Below are positions 1 to 7,454 of a DNA stretch of 25,690 nt, piece by piece. The stretch spans positions 81,335-107,024 of the forward strand of contig CAJTUC010000010.1 in assembly GCA_910579395.1 (NCBI GenBank), given 5' to 3'. The position numbers and the translations under genes are program-made. This stretch comes from an uncultured Lachnospiraceae bacterium. GTDB taxonomy: Bacteria; Bacillota; Clostridia; Lachnospirales; Lachnospiraceae. Below the pieces are notes generated by a model. That model searched no databases and was not told where the DNA came from. It was given only the letters and a program-made list of their open reading frames with translations. Each line of letters begins with the position of its first letter. The stretch's first letter is position 1.

Positions 1-79
1 TTGTTACAAAGTAACTGTTGTTACAAAGTAACTGTTGTTACAAAGTAACTGTTGTTACAAAGTAACTGTTGTTACAAAG
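1..79. repeat. 17-bp tandem repeat array (4 full copies plus a partial one)
   Basis: Four identical copies of TTGTTACAAAGTAACTG occupy 1-17, 18-34, 35-51 and 52-68, followed by an 11-nt partial copy at 69-79. The array runs into the left edge, so the true copy number is unknown. Each unit contains a small inverted repeat, GTTAC-AAA-GTAAC. It lies 60-140 nt downstream of a leftward sigma-28 promoter (142-169), so it should be transcribed as part of a 5' leader. There are no spacers between units, so it is not a CRISPR array. Confidence 0.97.
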
Positions 80-141
80 CTGTTTTTACTACTTCGTAAC
101 TTTTGGTCAAGTAAGTAATTAGCTTGCTTTACTTGTTATAT

Positions 142-169
142 ATATCGGTGTTTCTCCGATTTACTTTAG
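142..169 (-). promoter_or_regulatory. sigma-28 (SigD/FliA) promoter for a leftward gene outside the window
   Basis: On the minus strand the sequence reads CTAAA (165-169), 16 nt, CCGATAT (142-148), an exact match to the Firmicutes SigD consensus. Transcription would start near 135 and run off the left edge through the 17-bp repeats. The downstream gene is not visible. Given the cluster and the exact consensus, flagellin is a reasonable guess. Confidence 0.85.
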
Positions 170-206
170 GGTAAATTTGAATTTTTTTAAAATTTTTAAT
201 TTACCC
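169..206 (-). terminator. AT-rich inverted repeat after the coiled-coil gene, abutting the -35 box
   Basis: GGGTAAATT (169-177) and AATTTACCC (198-206) form a perfect 9-bp inverted repeat around a 20-nt AT-rich loop. It starts just after the stop codon at 214 and touches the -35 box of the next sigma-28 promoter. It could be a weak terminator for the flaG-fliD-fliS transcript or a regulator site at the promoter. There is no classic T-run, so the terminator reading is uncertain. Confidence 0.4.
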
Positions 207-213
207 ATAAGTG

Positions 214-690
214 CTACTTTTTGCTGTCATAAAACTGCGGTGATACATAATTGAGCTTATTCATGCTGTTATAATAATTTTTGCTCGCCCTTGTTTTAGA
301 CATCGCATTCTTGATTTCCTGAGCCTGCTTCTTGAACTGGCTGTCTGCCCGCATCTGATTGCGCATTCTGGCAGTATTAATTTTTACCACCTTATCGGTT
401 ATCTGCTGAATATAGTTCTGCATCTGTACGATTTCTGTCTGATAGGCGGACTTATTCGTCACGATTTCCGTACGAACCCTGTCGTACAATGCTTCGAATC
501 CGTCATCGAGCTTCTCCAGCATCTCCGTATAGGCGCCGATTCTGTCCAAAGAAGCATCCAGCGCATCCATATTGAGAACTTCCTGCTTCAGGATTTCCGC
601 CTGCTGCTCATTTTCTTTGATGATATCATCGAGTATCTGGTTCTTTTTCTCAAGACCCTGCAATAATATTTGTGCAATATTCTGACTCAT
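214..690 (-). CDS. Coiled-coil flagellar-operon protein of unknown function (FliT position)
   Basis: This encodes a 158-residue, charged, almost wholly helical protein, with heptad-like stretches over residues 5-70 and 75-130 and no membrane segment or signal peptide. I do not recognise the family. It lies 11 nt downstream of fliS at the end of the flaG-fliD-fliS unit, where many bacteria encode FliT, the FliD export chaperone. A chaperone role is therefore inferred from position and helical character only. I prefer the ATG at 690 (MSQNIAQ...), preceded by AGAGGG at good spacing. An upstream in-frame ATG at 738 would overlap the fliS end by 37 nt and has no clear ribosome binding site. The C-terminus (residues 130-158) is basic and rich in Asn and Tyr. 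Confidence 0.7.
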   Translation of the reverse strand: MSQNIAQILLQGLEKKNQILDDIIKENEQQAEILKQEVLNMDALDASLDRIGAYTEMLEKLDDGFEALYDRVRTEIVTNKSAYQTEIVQMQNYIQQITDKVVKINTARMRNQMRADSQFKKQAQEIKNAMSKTRASKNYYNSMNKLNYVSPQFYDSKK

Positions 691-701
691 GCCTGCCCTC
701 T

Positions 702-1079
702 CTACGCCTGCCTGTTGCGTCTCATGACCTCTTTCCATGTATCTCTGACACTCCTCAGGTGCATATTGACCTCTTCCAAAATTTCCTTATCTTTTTTGAT
801 ATTGGCCTCCAACAGCCGCCTGAGGAGATACACATAAATTCTGTCAAAATCCTCTGCGACTTTATATTGACGGTCCAGCGTATTCCGAAACTCTTCTATG
901 ATACGCTGCGTCTTCTTGATATTAACATGGGCCTTCTCAATTTCACCATTTTCAATTGCTATGATCGCAATATTACAGAACTTAATCGCCCCTTCATAAA
1001 GCATAAGCGTTATTTCCGCCGGTGAAGCGGTCATGATCTTATTATTTGTATATTCAGCAAAGGGATTGCGTGCTGGCAT
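702..1079 (-). CDS. fliS: Flagellar export chaperone FliS
   Basis: FliS binds newly made flagellin in the cytoplasm, prevents early polymerisation and delivers it to the FlhA export gate. The 125-residue product has the family hallmarks: an N-terminal Y-x-x-N segment (FAEYTNNKI), then the AEITLMLYEGAIKFC helix, then I-x-K-x-x-R and a four-helix layout, at the usual length of about 125-135. Two nearby ATGs are possible. The one at 1079 lies 9 nt after AAGGAGG, while the one at 1085 is only 3 nt away, so 1079 is preferred. The gene sits 43 nt downstream of fliD and 11 nt upstream of the coiled-coil gene, in the classic fliD-fliS order. Confidence 0.93.
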   Translation of the reverse strand: MPARNPFAEYTNNKIMTASPAEITLMLYEGAIKFCNIAIIAIENGEIEKAHVNIKKTQRIIEEFRNTLDRQYKVAEDFDRIYVYLLRRLLEANIKKDKEILEEVNMHLRSVRDTWKEVMRRNRQA

Positions 1080-1122
1080 CGTCATTCTCCTCCTTGATCT
1101 TAACACACACCACTGTCAGTTA

Positions 1123-3858
1123 TCAGCCCCCGAGTAGACTCGCAAGAGAACTGCTCCTGGATTCCAGTTTCGACATTGCAACTTCCATTGCGGAAAACTT
1201 TGCATACCACTTATCCATCATCGCATTCAGCTTTTCTTCCTGCTTCTTGATCTTATCGGTATAATCATCATACTCTGTTTTCATCTGCTTGTCATTATAA
1301 ACCGTCATCGCACTGCTGAGCGTCGTACCTGCCATTTTCTTCGTCAGATCGTCATATAAATTCGTAGACAGCTTCGTAAAGAAACTCGTGACGGTCTCAG
1401 GATCGGATGCAATCATCGACTTCAAAATATCTTCGTTTGCTTTCGTCGTCGGATCATCCGGGTCGCCATCGATATGATAAGCATTCCTCTCATTGTCCGC
1501 TGCTTTAAAATATCCTAACGTATTGATTCCAAAATCCGAAAGGTACATCTTTTTGCCGTTTATTTCCACACCCTGCAGCAAAACAGATGCCATGCTGAAA
1601 GATACGGAACTTAACGTACTGTCTCTGCGGAGCAGCGAATCTTTGATCTTCTTCTCCCACTCCTCGACTTCACTGTCGCTCAAAGCATCTTTTTCCTCGG
1701 AAAGAAGCGGCTCATACCCTTTTGACGATTCCGCATTATATAAGGAATCCATCTCATTGATCAGCTTATTGTATTCCGAGAAGAAATTCTTGATCATGCT
1801 ATAGATGCCGTCCGCATCCGTAGAAGTCGTCATCGTAATTTCTTTGTCCGTTACTTCCTGTGCCGTCAGTGTCAGGCCGTTTACATTAAACGTATTGGTC
1901 ATAGATGTAAATTTAGCGCCATCGATCAAAATCTCTGCATCCTGCGCATTGATTTTGGTTCCTGCGAGCATGCCTGCATTATCATCCGGATTACCTGCAA
2001 TTGCCAATGCTTTTTTCGCCGCTTCTACTTTCGCCTCAAATTGTGCCTGAACATCCTGCGCCAGTTTTGATGTAGACACTCCCATACCGTCAACATCATC
2101 TGGATCTCCGGCATCGGTTAAATATTCATTATTGGACGTTATTGTAGCTTCATTAGCTGCTATTTTATCTGCATTAGCGGCAATGGAAGTTTTATTCTTT
2201 CCAACTGTAAGGAATACATCGTTCAGCTTATTAATGGCTTCGACCTGCTCCTTCATTGCACTCGTTACAGTTCCATTCTTCTCAGCTTCCTCGTAAGCTT
2301 CCTTGAGTCCGCCCCCGCGTTCCTGAACATATGTGCAATTAGCGATAACATTACCATCCTTATCGAGGTAATTGCCCTGAGCGTCCTGTGAAAGCAGATT
2401 GCCTGCTCCATCCTCATAGCTGCCATCAGCCCTCTTCTTATAAAGAAGAGTACCGTCCGCAGCATAGTATTCGCCGGTCCCTGCTTTACTGCTGTCTAAT
2501 TTCTCATAGACATTAAGGGCTTTACCATTCTCATTCCGCAGCTGATAATAAGTACCTGCATGTGCACTGTTTGCAAGGCCCTGTATTTCTTTATTCTCCA
2601 ATTTGCCATAGACCACATCATTTATAAAATCAGATATCTCGTTATATGCGCCTTGTGCCGTATCATAGTCCGCCTTGGCAGTATCGTGTGCAGTCTGTGC
2701 AGCGGTAAGCGCAGCCTGTGCCGCATCTTTATCGGCCTGTGTTGCATCATTTGAATCCTTTATCGCATCATATGCAGCCTGTGCCTTTTGCAATGCGGTC
2801 TGCGCTTCTGTATATGCAGTCTTCTTTCCCGCTATTGTATCATATATGCCGCCAGTGCCGCCTGCTCCATACAAATCCGTCAATGCCTGAGAAATTGTTT
2901 TACCGGATTTCAGGGTTCCCAAAGATGACAAGGCACTAAAATCTGCGGCTGTCAGACTGTTTAACAGATCGGCATTATCCTGTGCTAATTTATCATTTGT
3001 ATCCTTTAAGTCGGTATTCTGCTTTTTCAATTCCTCATTAGCTGCCAGTAAAGCGTCCAGACGTTTTGTGATTTCGGCCGAAAGATCGTTATAATAGTCT
3101 GTCGTATAGCTGCCGTCTGCATTCTGATAAGCCGCCCACTTCTTATTCTCATCACTTGCCAGATCGTCCTTAGACAATAAGCCCAACAATGCAAGCGCAT
3201 TCATACCGCCTTCATCGTTCGCCACCAGATTGAAATTATTGGCTGCACCGGTATTCTTGGAACTGATAAAGATTCTCTGGTTTTCCTGATCATAATTTGC
3301 ATTCAGTCCGGTGGTCTTTATCATGTTGACAATATCATCAATCGTCGTATTCTCATTAACATCAAAATCTACATATTGTCCCTGTGCGCCAAGAACTCTG
3401 AAGCTGCCCGTTACGGATTTTGATTTGTAATCATCTTTAAATACATCCATTCCTCTGTTATTACGCAGCTGAGCCAGGCTTGCAGCGCCGCTGAAATATA
3501 CCCCGCTCTTTGAGTTCAATGCGCCGCTTGTAAGTCTCGCGCCTTTCGCAAGCTGGTTGACCATGACGCTCCTTACGCCATCCACTGCATCGTTACTCGT
3601 GATAACATTGATTGCATTCGTATTGGAGACTTTCGTTATTTTCTTCAAATACGAACCCTCATAACGCATATCGCTGAGCGTATTCGTATAGAAACTGTAA
3701 ATCTTCGTATTCAGCGCTTTCCACGCATCCTGCTTCCAGCTCAGTTTCGTCTGTGCCTTCACGAGAGAATTTTTCTTAACGCTCTGCGCAGATACCAGTT
3801 CGGAAATGATACTCTCCGTATCGAGCCCGGAGAACATTCCTGTAATTCTAATAGACAT
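1123..3858 (-). CDS. fliD: Flagellar filament cap FliD (HAP2), unusually long
   Basis: FliD is exported and forms the filament cap that folds and inserts flagellin subunits. The conserved N-terminus (residues 1-115, starting MSIRITGMFSGLDTESII) and C-terminus (about 640-911, ending in the coiled coil KIKKQEEKLNAMMDKW) are clear. At 911 residues it is far longer than the common 450-700. The extra length lies at about 230-640: a heptad-rich helix at 260-300, an Ala/Gln/Asp-rich helical stretch at 344-410, a Tyr/Gly/Asp-rich segment at 435-510 with repeated short G-x-Y/L strand motifs, and another helical region at 515-625. This is the surface-exposed part that varies between species. AGGAGG sits 7 nt before the ATG. 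flaG lies 18 nt upstream. Confidence 0.95.
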   Translation of the reverse strand: MSIRITGMFSGLDTESIISELVSAQSVKKNSLVKAQTKLSWKQDAWKALNTKIYSFYTNTLSDMRYEGSYLKKITKVSNTNAINVITSNDAVDGVRSVMVNQLAKGARLTSGALNSKSGVYFSGAASLAQLRNNRGMDVFKDDYKSKSVTGSFRVLGAQGQYVDFDVNENTTIDDIVNMIKTTGLNANYDQENQRIFISSKNTGAANNFNLVANDEGGMNALALLGLLSKDDLASDENKKWAAYQNADGSYTTDYYNDLSAEITKRLDALLAANEELKKQNTDLKDTNDKLAQDNADLLNSLTAADFSALSSLGTLKSGKTISQALTDLYGAGGTGGIYDTIAGKKTAYTEAQTALQKAQAAYDAIKDSNDATQADKDAAQAALTAAQTAHDTAKADYDTAQGAYNEISDFINDVVYGKLENKEIQGLANSAHAGTYYQLRNENGKALNVYEKLDSSKAGTGEYYAADGTLLYKKRADGSYEDGAGNLLSQDAQGNYLDKDGNVIANCTYVQERGGGLKEAYEEAEKNGTVTSAMKEQVEAINKLNDVFLTVGKNKTSIAANADKIAANEATITSNNEYLTDAGDPDDVDGMGVSTSKLAQDVQAQFEAKVEAAKKALAIAGNPDDNAGMLAGTKINAQDAEILIDGAKFTSMTNTFNVNGLTLTAQEVTDKEITMTTSTDADGIYSMIKNFFSEYNKLINEMDSLYNAESSKGYEPLLSEEKDALSDSEVEEWEKKIKDSLLRRDSTLSSVSFSMASVLLQGVEINGKKMYLSDFGINTLGYFKAADNERNAYHIDGDPDDPTTKANEDILKSMIASDPETVTSFFTKLSTNLYDDLTKKMAGTTLSSAMTVYNDKQMKTEYDDYTDKIKKQEEKLNAMMDKWYAKFSAMEVAMSKLESRSSSLASLLGG

Positions 3859-3876
3859 CTGTCTTCCTCCTATCTT

Positions 3877-4341
3877 TTATAACTTCTCATCTACAAGGAT
3901 TCCTGCAATCTCCCAAACCTTTGCGATCATATCAAGGGTCTTTTCCGGCGGAAATTCCTTAACAATTTCCTTTGTGTCCTTATCAACGATTTTAATCATG
4001 ATTCTGTTCGTATCTTCATGGACACCAAAAATTGCTTCTTCTTTGCTGTTGATCTTGCGATTCATTTCTGCTATCGCTTTTTTCAAAGGTTCCGATGCTG
4101 CCTGCTGAGAATTTAATGCCTGTCTGGGGTTCCCGCCCGCATCCTTTTCCTTGTCGTTTCCGCTGCCGGCCTCGTCGTCTTCCGCTTGAGCCTTAACGAT
4201 CGATGCCGTAGTAGCATCCACTTTAGCTGCCTGATCATCCGGCGAAACTTCCATGTCAACCGGCTGAACAGACTGGACTTTCGGTTTCACTGCATCCTGT
4301 GCCTGAAAAGTCATTACGCTGCTTAATGGTTCAAGTGCCAT
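3877..4341 (-). CDS. flaG: FlaG family flagellar protein
   Basis: The product has 154 residues. The C-terminal 65 residues match the FlaG domain: a helix (AIAEMNRKINSKEEAIFGVHED) followed by strands IMIKIVDKDTKEIVKEFPPE and a final helix. The first 85 residues are low-complexity, rich in Ala, Asp and Gln, and probably disordered. FlaG proteins influence filament length, but the mechanism is not settled. It is the first gene after the sigma-28 promoter at 4450-4477 and is followed after 18 nt by fliD. GGAGGTGA precedes the ATG at normal spacing. Confidence 0.9.
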   Translation of the reverse strand: MALEPLSSVMTFQAQDAVKPKVQSVQPVDMEVSPDDQAAKVDATTASIVKAQAEDDEAGSGNDKEKDAGGNPRQALNSQQAASEPLKKAIAEMNRKINSKEEAIFGVHEDTNRIMIKIVDKDTKEIVKEFPPEKTLDMIAKVWEIAGILVDEKL

Positions 4342-4361
4342 TGTTAATCACCTCCGTGTGA

Positions 4362-4371
4362 TACTTTGTAA
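4362..4371 (-). promoter_or_regulatory. Leader segment complementary to the left-edge repeat units
   Basis: The flaG mRNA leader contains UUACAAAGUA 11 nt upstream of its GGAGG. The predicted leftward leader at 1-79 carries the exact complement, UACUUUGUAA, in every repeat unit. The match is visible in the sequence. Any RNA-RNA pairing is speculation, and a 10-nt AT-rich match could be chance. Confidence 0.3.
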
Positions 4372-4411
4372 TTGTTCCTTCTTTTTATTTTAGAATTTTT
4401 AGAATCGTCCC

Positions 4412-4438
4412 GACTATTTTTCGTAAAGAAAAATAGTC
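4412..4438 (-). other. Perfect 11-bp hairpin in the flaG 5' leader
   Basis: GACTATTTTTC (4412-4422) and GAAAAATAGTC (4428-4438) pair perfectly around a 5-nt loop. It starts only a few nt after the expected sigma-28 start site (about 4443), so it would form the very 5' end of the flaG-fliD-fliS mRNA. A 5'-terminal stem can stabilise a transcript. It is not followed by a T-run on the minus strand, so I do not call it a terminator. Confidence 0.7.
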
Positions 4439-4449
4439 TCTTGCTGTAT

Positions 4450-4477
4450 ATATCGGAATATCGCGATAATAATTTAG
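4450..4477 (-). promoter_or_regulatory. sigma-28 promoter of flaG-fliD-fliS
   Basis: The minus strand reads CTAAA (4473-4477), 16 nt, CCGATAT (4450-4456), identical in both boxes and spacing to the promoter at 142-169. It overlaps the stop codon of the upstream glycosyltransferase gene. It places flaG, fliD, fliS and the coiled-coil gene in the late (class III) flagellar regulon. Confidence 0.9.
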
Positions 4478-5646
4478 GGTGCCGGAAATAAAATGGAAAT
4501 AATTTTATTTAACTGCTGTTCATATGTATAACATTTTTTCACCTTTTGATATCCATTGAGTCCAATCCTCATGCGCTCTTTTTCGTGCTTCAGATAATAA
4601 TCCGCCTTATCGACTAATTCTTCCGGTGTACGAAAAGTCACGATTTCCTTCCCTTCTTCAAACAGCTCAGGAATTTCCTCCTGATAGTTCGACAAGACAA
4701 AACCGCCTACGCTCATAATATCGAAGACCCTGAGCGGAACACCGCTCTCAATGCTTCGCATTGTAATATTCAAATTAATTTTACTGGAATAAAATATTTT
4801 AAATCCACCCGTCATTTGTGATACTTCCGGAAACCTCCGGATACCCTCCGGAACGATTTCATCACTTCTCGTATATAAATGAATATCATATCGTTCTGCC
4901 AATAGTTCCATCAGCAGCGTTCTTTCTATATGTGTCAGCTTCCTGGCCAGAAAATATTCTTTCAAAAGATATTCATCCGATAATTCATACGGTTTTGAAT
5001 ACACCTCAGGGCATACTTTTCTTATATAAGCGGTCAGTTCCGGTGTTAATAACATACCGAGTCTGTCCTGCCCATCCCACTGAAATGCGCTCCGTTCCAT
5101 AATTTCAGAAAATATCTGACCGGCCTCATCAGAAAACCTTTCGCTATAACGATCATAGATATTATTGCTGTACAGACTTCCGACAAAAGACATATCACAA
5201 CCATACTTCCTGATTTCTTCATCCGTAATGACCAGACTTTCTGTCCATGCAACATCCGCTGCCAAGGGCAGATAATATACATTCGTATATTCTTTCCGCC
5301 TCGCCATTTGATATTCTCTTTTATCAAAGAAAAAAAGATAACAATTATCATAACGTGGAATTACCGGGAGATACGTTTCGTACATAGGAGAATCCATTCC
5401 ATAAACAGCGTATTTAATCTCCAGCTCCCAAGTCAGCCGTGCTATAACGGGCGCAAAAAGATTTGAAATAACGAAATCTACCTTGTTATTCATCAGAAAA
5501 GTTTTCAACCTTTTCTCTTCATCCTCAATGCTATCGACCGTTTCTATCGATTTCGGATACATTCCCGTCTCATGTCCCATTCTGTCCAATGCACACATAA
5601 TGCTCGCAATCTGTTGATTCCCGCTTGCTATAAATAGTATTTTCAT
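4474..5646 (-). CDS. CgeB/DUF3880-type GT-B glycosyltransferase (1)
   Basis: This 390-residue cytoplasmic protein looks like a GT-B glycosyltransferase of the CgeB-like group. It has an N-terminal Rossmann-like start (MKILFIASGN), a central segment NVYYLPLAADV...DMSFVGSLYS (about 123-160), and a C-terminal Glyco_trans_1_2-type block (about 288-385) with KINLNITMRSIESGVPLR and GGFVLSNYQEEIPELF. The donor and acceptor cannot be read from the sequence. It is a paralogue of the divergent gene at 5804-6991. Its position between two flagellar operons suggests flagellin glycosylation, by inference. GGAGG lies 13 nt before the ATG, a longer gap than usual, but the MKILFIASG start is typical. Its stop codon overlaps the flaG promoter. 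Confidence 0.8.
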   Translation of the reverse strand: MKILFIASGNQQIASIMCALDRMGHETGMYPKSIETVDSIEDEEKRLKTFLMNNKVDFVISNLFAPVIARLTWELEIKYAVYGMDSPMYETYLPVIPRYDNCYLFFFDKREYQMARRKEYTNVYYLPLAADVAWTESLVITDEEIRKYGCDMSFVGSLYSNNIYDRYSERFSDEAGQIFSEIMERSAFQWDGQDRLGMLLTPELTAYIRKVCPEVYSKPYELSDEYLLKEYFLARKLTHIERTLLMELLAERYDIHLYTRSDEIVPEGIRRFPEVSQMTGGFKIFYSSKINLNITMRSIESGVPLRVFDIMSVGGFVLSNYQEEIPELFEEGKEIVTFRTPEELVDKADYYLKHEKERMRIGLNGYQKVKKCYTYEQQLNKIISILFPAP

Positions 5647-5725
5647 GGCAGTATATATGCCTCCTTTTCTAAATGAAAAAGTTTTCTAATCAAAAATTTT
5701 ATGTCTAAAAAATTTCATTTTACTC

Positions 5726-5754
5726 TTGGCACTTTCCTCATTTTCCATTACACT
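5726..5754 (+). promoter_or_regulatory. Candidate sigma-A promoter for the rightward glycosyltransferase
   Basis: TTGGCA (5726-5731), 17 nt, TACACT (5749-5754) is a fair match to sigma-A boxes in the 157-nt divergent gap. A second weak option is TTACAC followed by TAACAT about 20 nt later. No sigma-28 boxes are visible in this gap. Confidence 0.35.
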
Positions 5755-5803
5755 GTTTCTATAACTACTATAACATAAAAAGGGAATAAAAAGGTAGCAG
5801 TTT

Positions 5804-6991
5804 ATGGAAATTCTGATTTATCGATACAACAGCATATGTGAACCGGATATTATCCAAGTATTTGAATCCTTCGGCATCACTGTGCATAGAGAAGAAATGG
5901 AAATGTCTGACAAGCAGGTCACCCCCGCCCGCTGTGCTATGAAAATCACAGAATGGATTCTTTCACATAAACTCTTCTTCATATTCAGCGTCAACTTCTA
6001 TCCCGCAATTTCCTATACATGCAGCCATTTCAAAGTACCTTATGTCTGCTGGAGCGTAGATAGTCCTGTCCCGGAACTTTTTTCAAATGCGCTGAAAAAC
6101 GAATGGAACCGCATCTTTTTATTCGACAAAGCGCAGTATGAGTTTTTTCACCCCTATAATCCCGAGCACATCTATTATTTGCCTCTTGCCACAAATACAA
6201 AACGCTGGGAAAAGGTGATTCTTGATATGACAGAGGCAGATTACCGGAAATATGGCCATGATGTGTCTTTTGTCGGCTCTCTCTATTCCGAAAAATGCCG
6301 TTATGACAAGCTGCTTGAGAACAATTCTCTCTCCTCCTATACGCAGGGCTATGTAAACGGGCTGATACAGGCGCAGCTGAAAGTCTTTGGCTACAATTTC
6401 ATCTATGATACGCTTTCCGAAGATGTCATACGGGAAATCGTTTCAGCGGACCCTTTTTTTTACAAAGGGCAGGATATCTTTCTCGATACGGACCGCTATC
6501 TTGTCGCACATCAATATATCGGCATGAAGCTTGCCAGTGTGGAAAGGCACGCAATCCTCTCCTCGCTGTCAGAGCGCTTTGATGTATCGCTCTATACCCG
6601 CAGTGATGCGTCCGGACTGCCCCGTGTCCATACAAAAGGGGGCGCCAGTACACTGACCGAAATGCCCAAAATCTTTCAGGCTTCCAAGATCAATCTGAAT
6701 ATCACCATGCGCCCGATCGAAACAGGGCTTTCTCTGCGTATCTGGGATATACTCGGCTGTGGCGGTTTTCTGCTCACCAACTATCAGGCAGAAATACCGG
6801 AATATTTTGAAATCGGCAAGGATTTGGAGGTATATGAGAGCACTGACGAGCTCATCCAAAAAGTAGACTATTATCTGCACCACGAAGCCGAAAGAATGAA
6901 TATTGCCATACATGGCTATGAAAAAACGGCCAAATACCACACCTACGAAACGCGTCTGGCCGAAATGATACGGATTTTGAGCAATTCCTAA
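5804..6991 (+). CDS. CgeB/DUF3880-type GT-B glycosyltransferase (2)
   Basis: This 395-residue cytoplasmic protein is collinear with the product of 4474-5646. It shares HIYYLPLATNT, DVSFVGSLYS, and a C-terminal block with KINLNITMRPIETGLSLR, GGFLLTNYQAEIPEYF and the closing ERMNIAIHGYEKTAKYHTYE. The N-terminal 150 residues diverge more, as expected if the two act on different acceptors. The donor sugar is unknown. A weak AAAAAGG precedes the ATG by about 10 nt. It is transcribed away from its paralogue and towards the 3' end of csrA. A flagellin-modifying role is inferred from the neighbourhood only. Surface polysaccharide synthesis is the main alternative. Confidence 0.8.
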   Translation: MEILIYRYNSICEPDIIQVFESFGITVHREEMEMSDKQVTPARCAMKITEWILSHKLFFIFSVNFYPAISYTCSHFKVPYVCWSVDSPVPELFSNALKNEWNRIFLFDKAQYEFFHPYNPEHIYYLPLATNTKRWEKVILDMTEADYRKYGHDVSFVGSLYSEKCRYDKLLENNSLSSYTQGYVNGLIQAQLKVFGYNFIYDTLSEDVIREIVSADPFFYKGQDIFLDTDRYLVAHQYIGMKLASVERHAILSSLSERFDVSLYTRSDASGLPRVHTKGGASTLTEMPKIFQASKINLNITMRPIETGLSLRIWDILGCGGFLLTNYQAEIPEYFEIGKDLEVYESTDELIQKVDYYLHHEAERMNIAIHGYEKTAKYHTYETRLAEMIRILSNS

Positions 6992-7149
6992 CTTTTATGG
7001 AAATATTTCATTACCATACGCCATTTTTTAATAAAAAGACATACTCAATCTAGCGCGGCAGAAAATATCTCATCAGGCGATTCAGTTCTTCCTTTGTCAG
7101 CACATGTCTTTTTTCATAAAAATTCTTTCTTATAATATAATTGAATACA

Positions 7150-7175
7150 GGGAAGTGCTATAATCATCACTTCCC
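7150..7175 (-). terminator. Hairpin downstream of csrA
   Basis: GGGAAGTG (7150-7157) and CACTTCCC (7168-7175) form a perfect 8-bp stem with a 10-nt loop, about 60 nt after the csrA stop codon and between two convergent genes. The following minus-strand sequence is AT-rich but lacks a solid T-run. A bidirectional terminator is likely but not certain. The rest of the 6992-7235 gap shows no complete gene. Confidence 0.5.
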
Positions 7176-7235
7176 CATATCCTATAATAATTTCTATTAT
7201 TTTTCAAGATTTCCCGACTCTTTCTTTCATCCCTG

Positions 7236-7454
7236 TCACTTCAGCAGATTCTGTAATGCATCCAGACCGTCCGTATTCATTGCTTCCTTATTGGAGTCCT
7301 GAATCTGCATATAAACTTCCTTTCGGTAAATAGGCACTTCTTTCGGTGCGCTGATACCGAGTTTCACCTGCTCTCCTTTGATCTCAAGCACAGTGACTTC
7401 AATGTTATTGTTGATAATAAGCGCTTCGCTCTTTTTTCTGGATAAAGCTAACAT
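7236..7454 (-). CDS. csrA: Translational regulator CsrA
   Basis: CsrA is a dimeric RNA-binding protein that recognises GGA in hairpin loops and commonly blocks ribosome binding, notably on flagellin mRNA in Bacillus. The 72-residue product shows the canonical start MLALSRKKSEALIINNNIEVTVLEI, then V-K-L-G-I-x-A-P and the I-Y-R-K-E-V-Y segment with the conserved RNA-binding Arg. It lies directly after fliW (stop codon and ATG adjacent, TAGATG), with AGGTGAT inside the fliW end, so the two are translationally coupled. It is the last gene of the flgM-csrA unit. Confidence 0.97.
   Translation of the reverse strand: MLALSRKKSEALIINNNIEVTVLEIKGEQVKLGISAPKEVPIYRKEVYMQIQDSNKEAMNTDGLDALQNLLK

Noticed and set aside
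1..79. CRISPR array
   Set aside because: The units are only 17 bp, directly adjacent with no variable spacers, and no cas genes are nearby.
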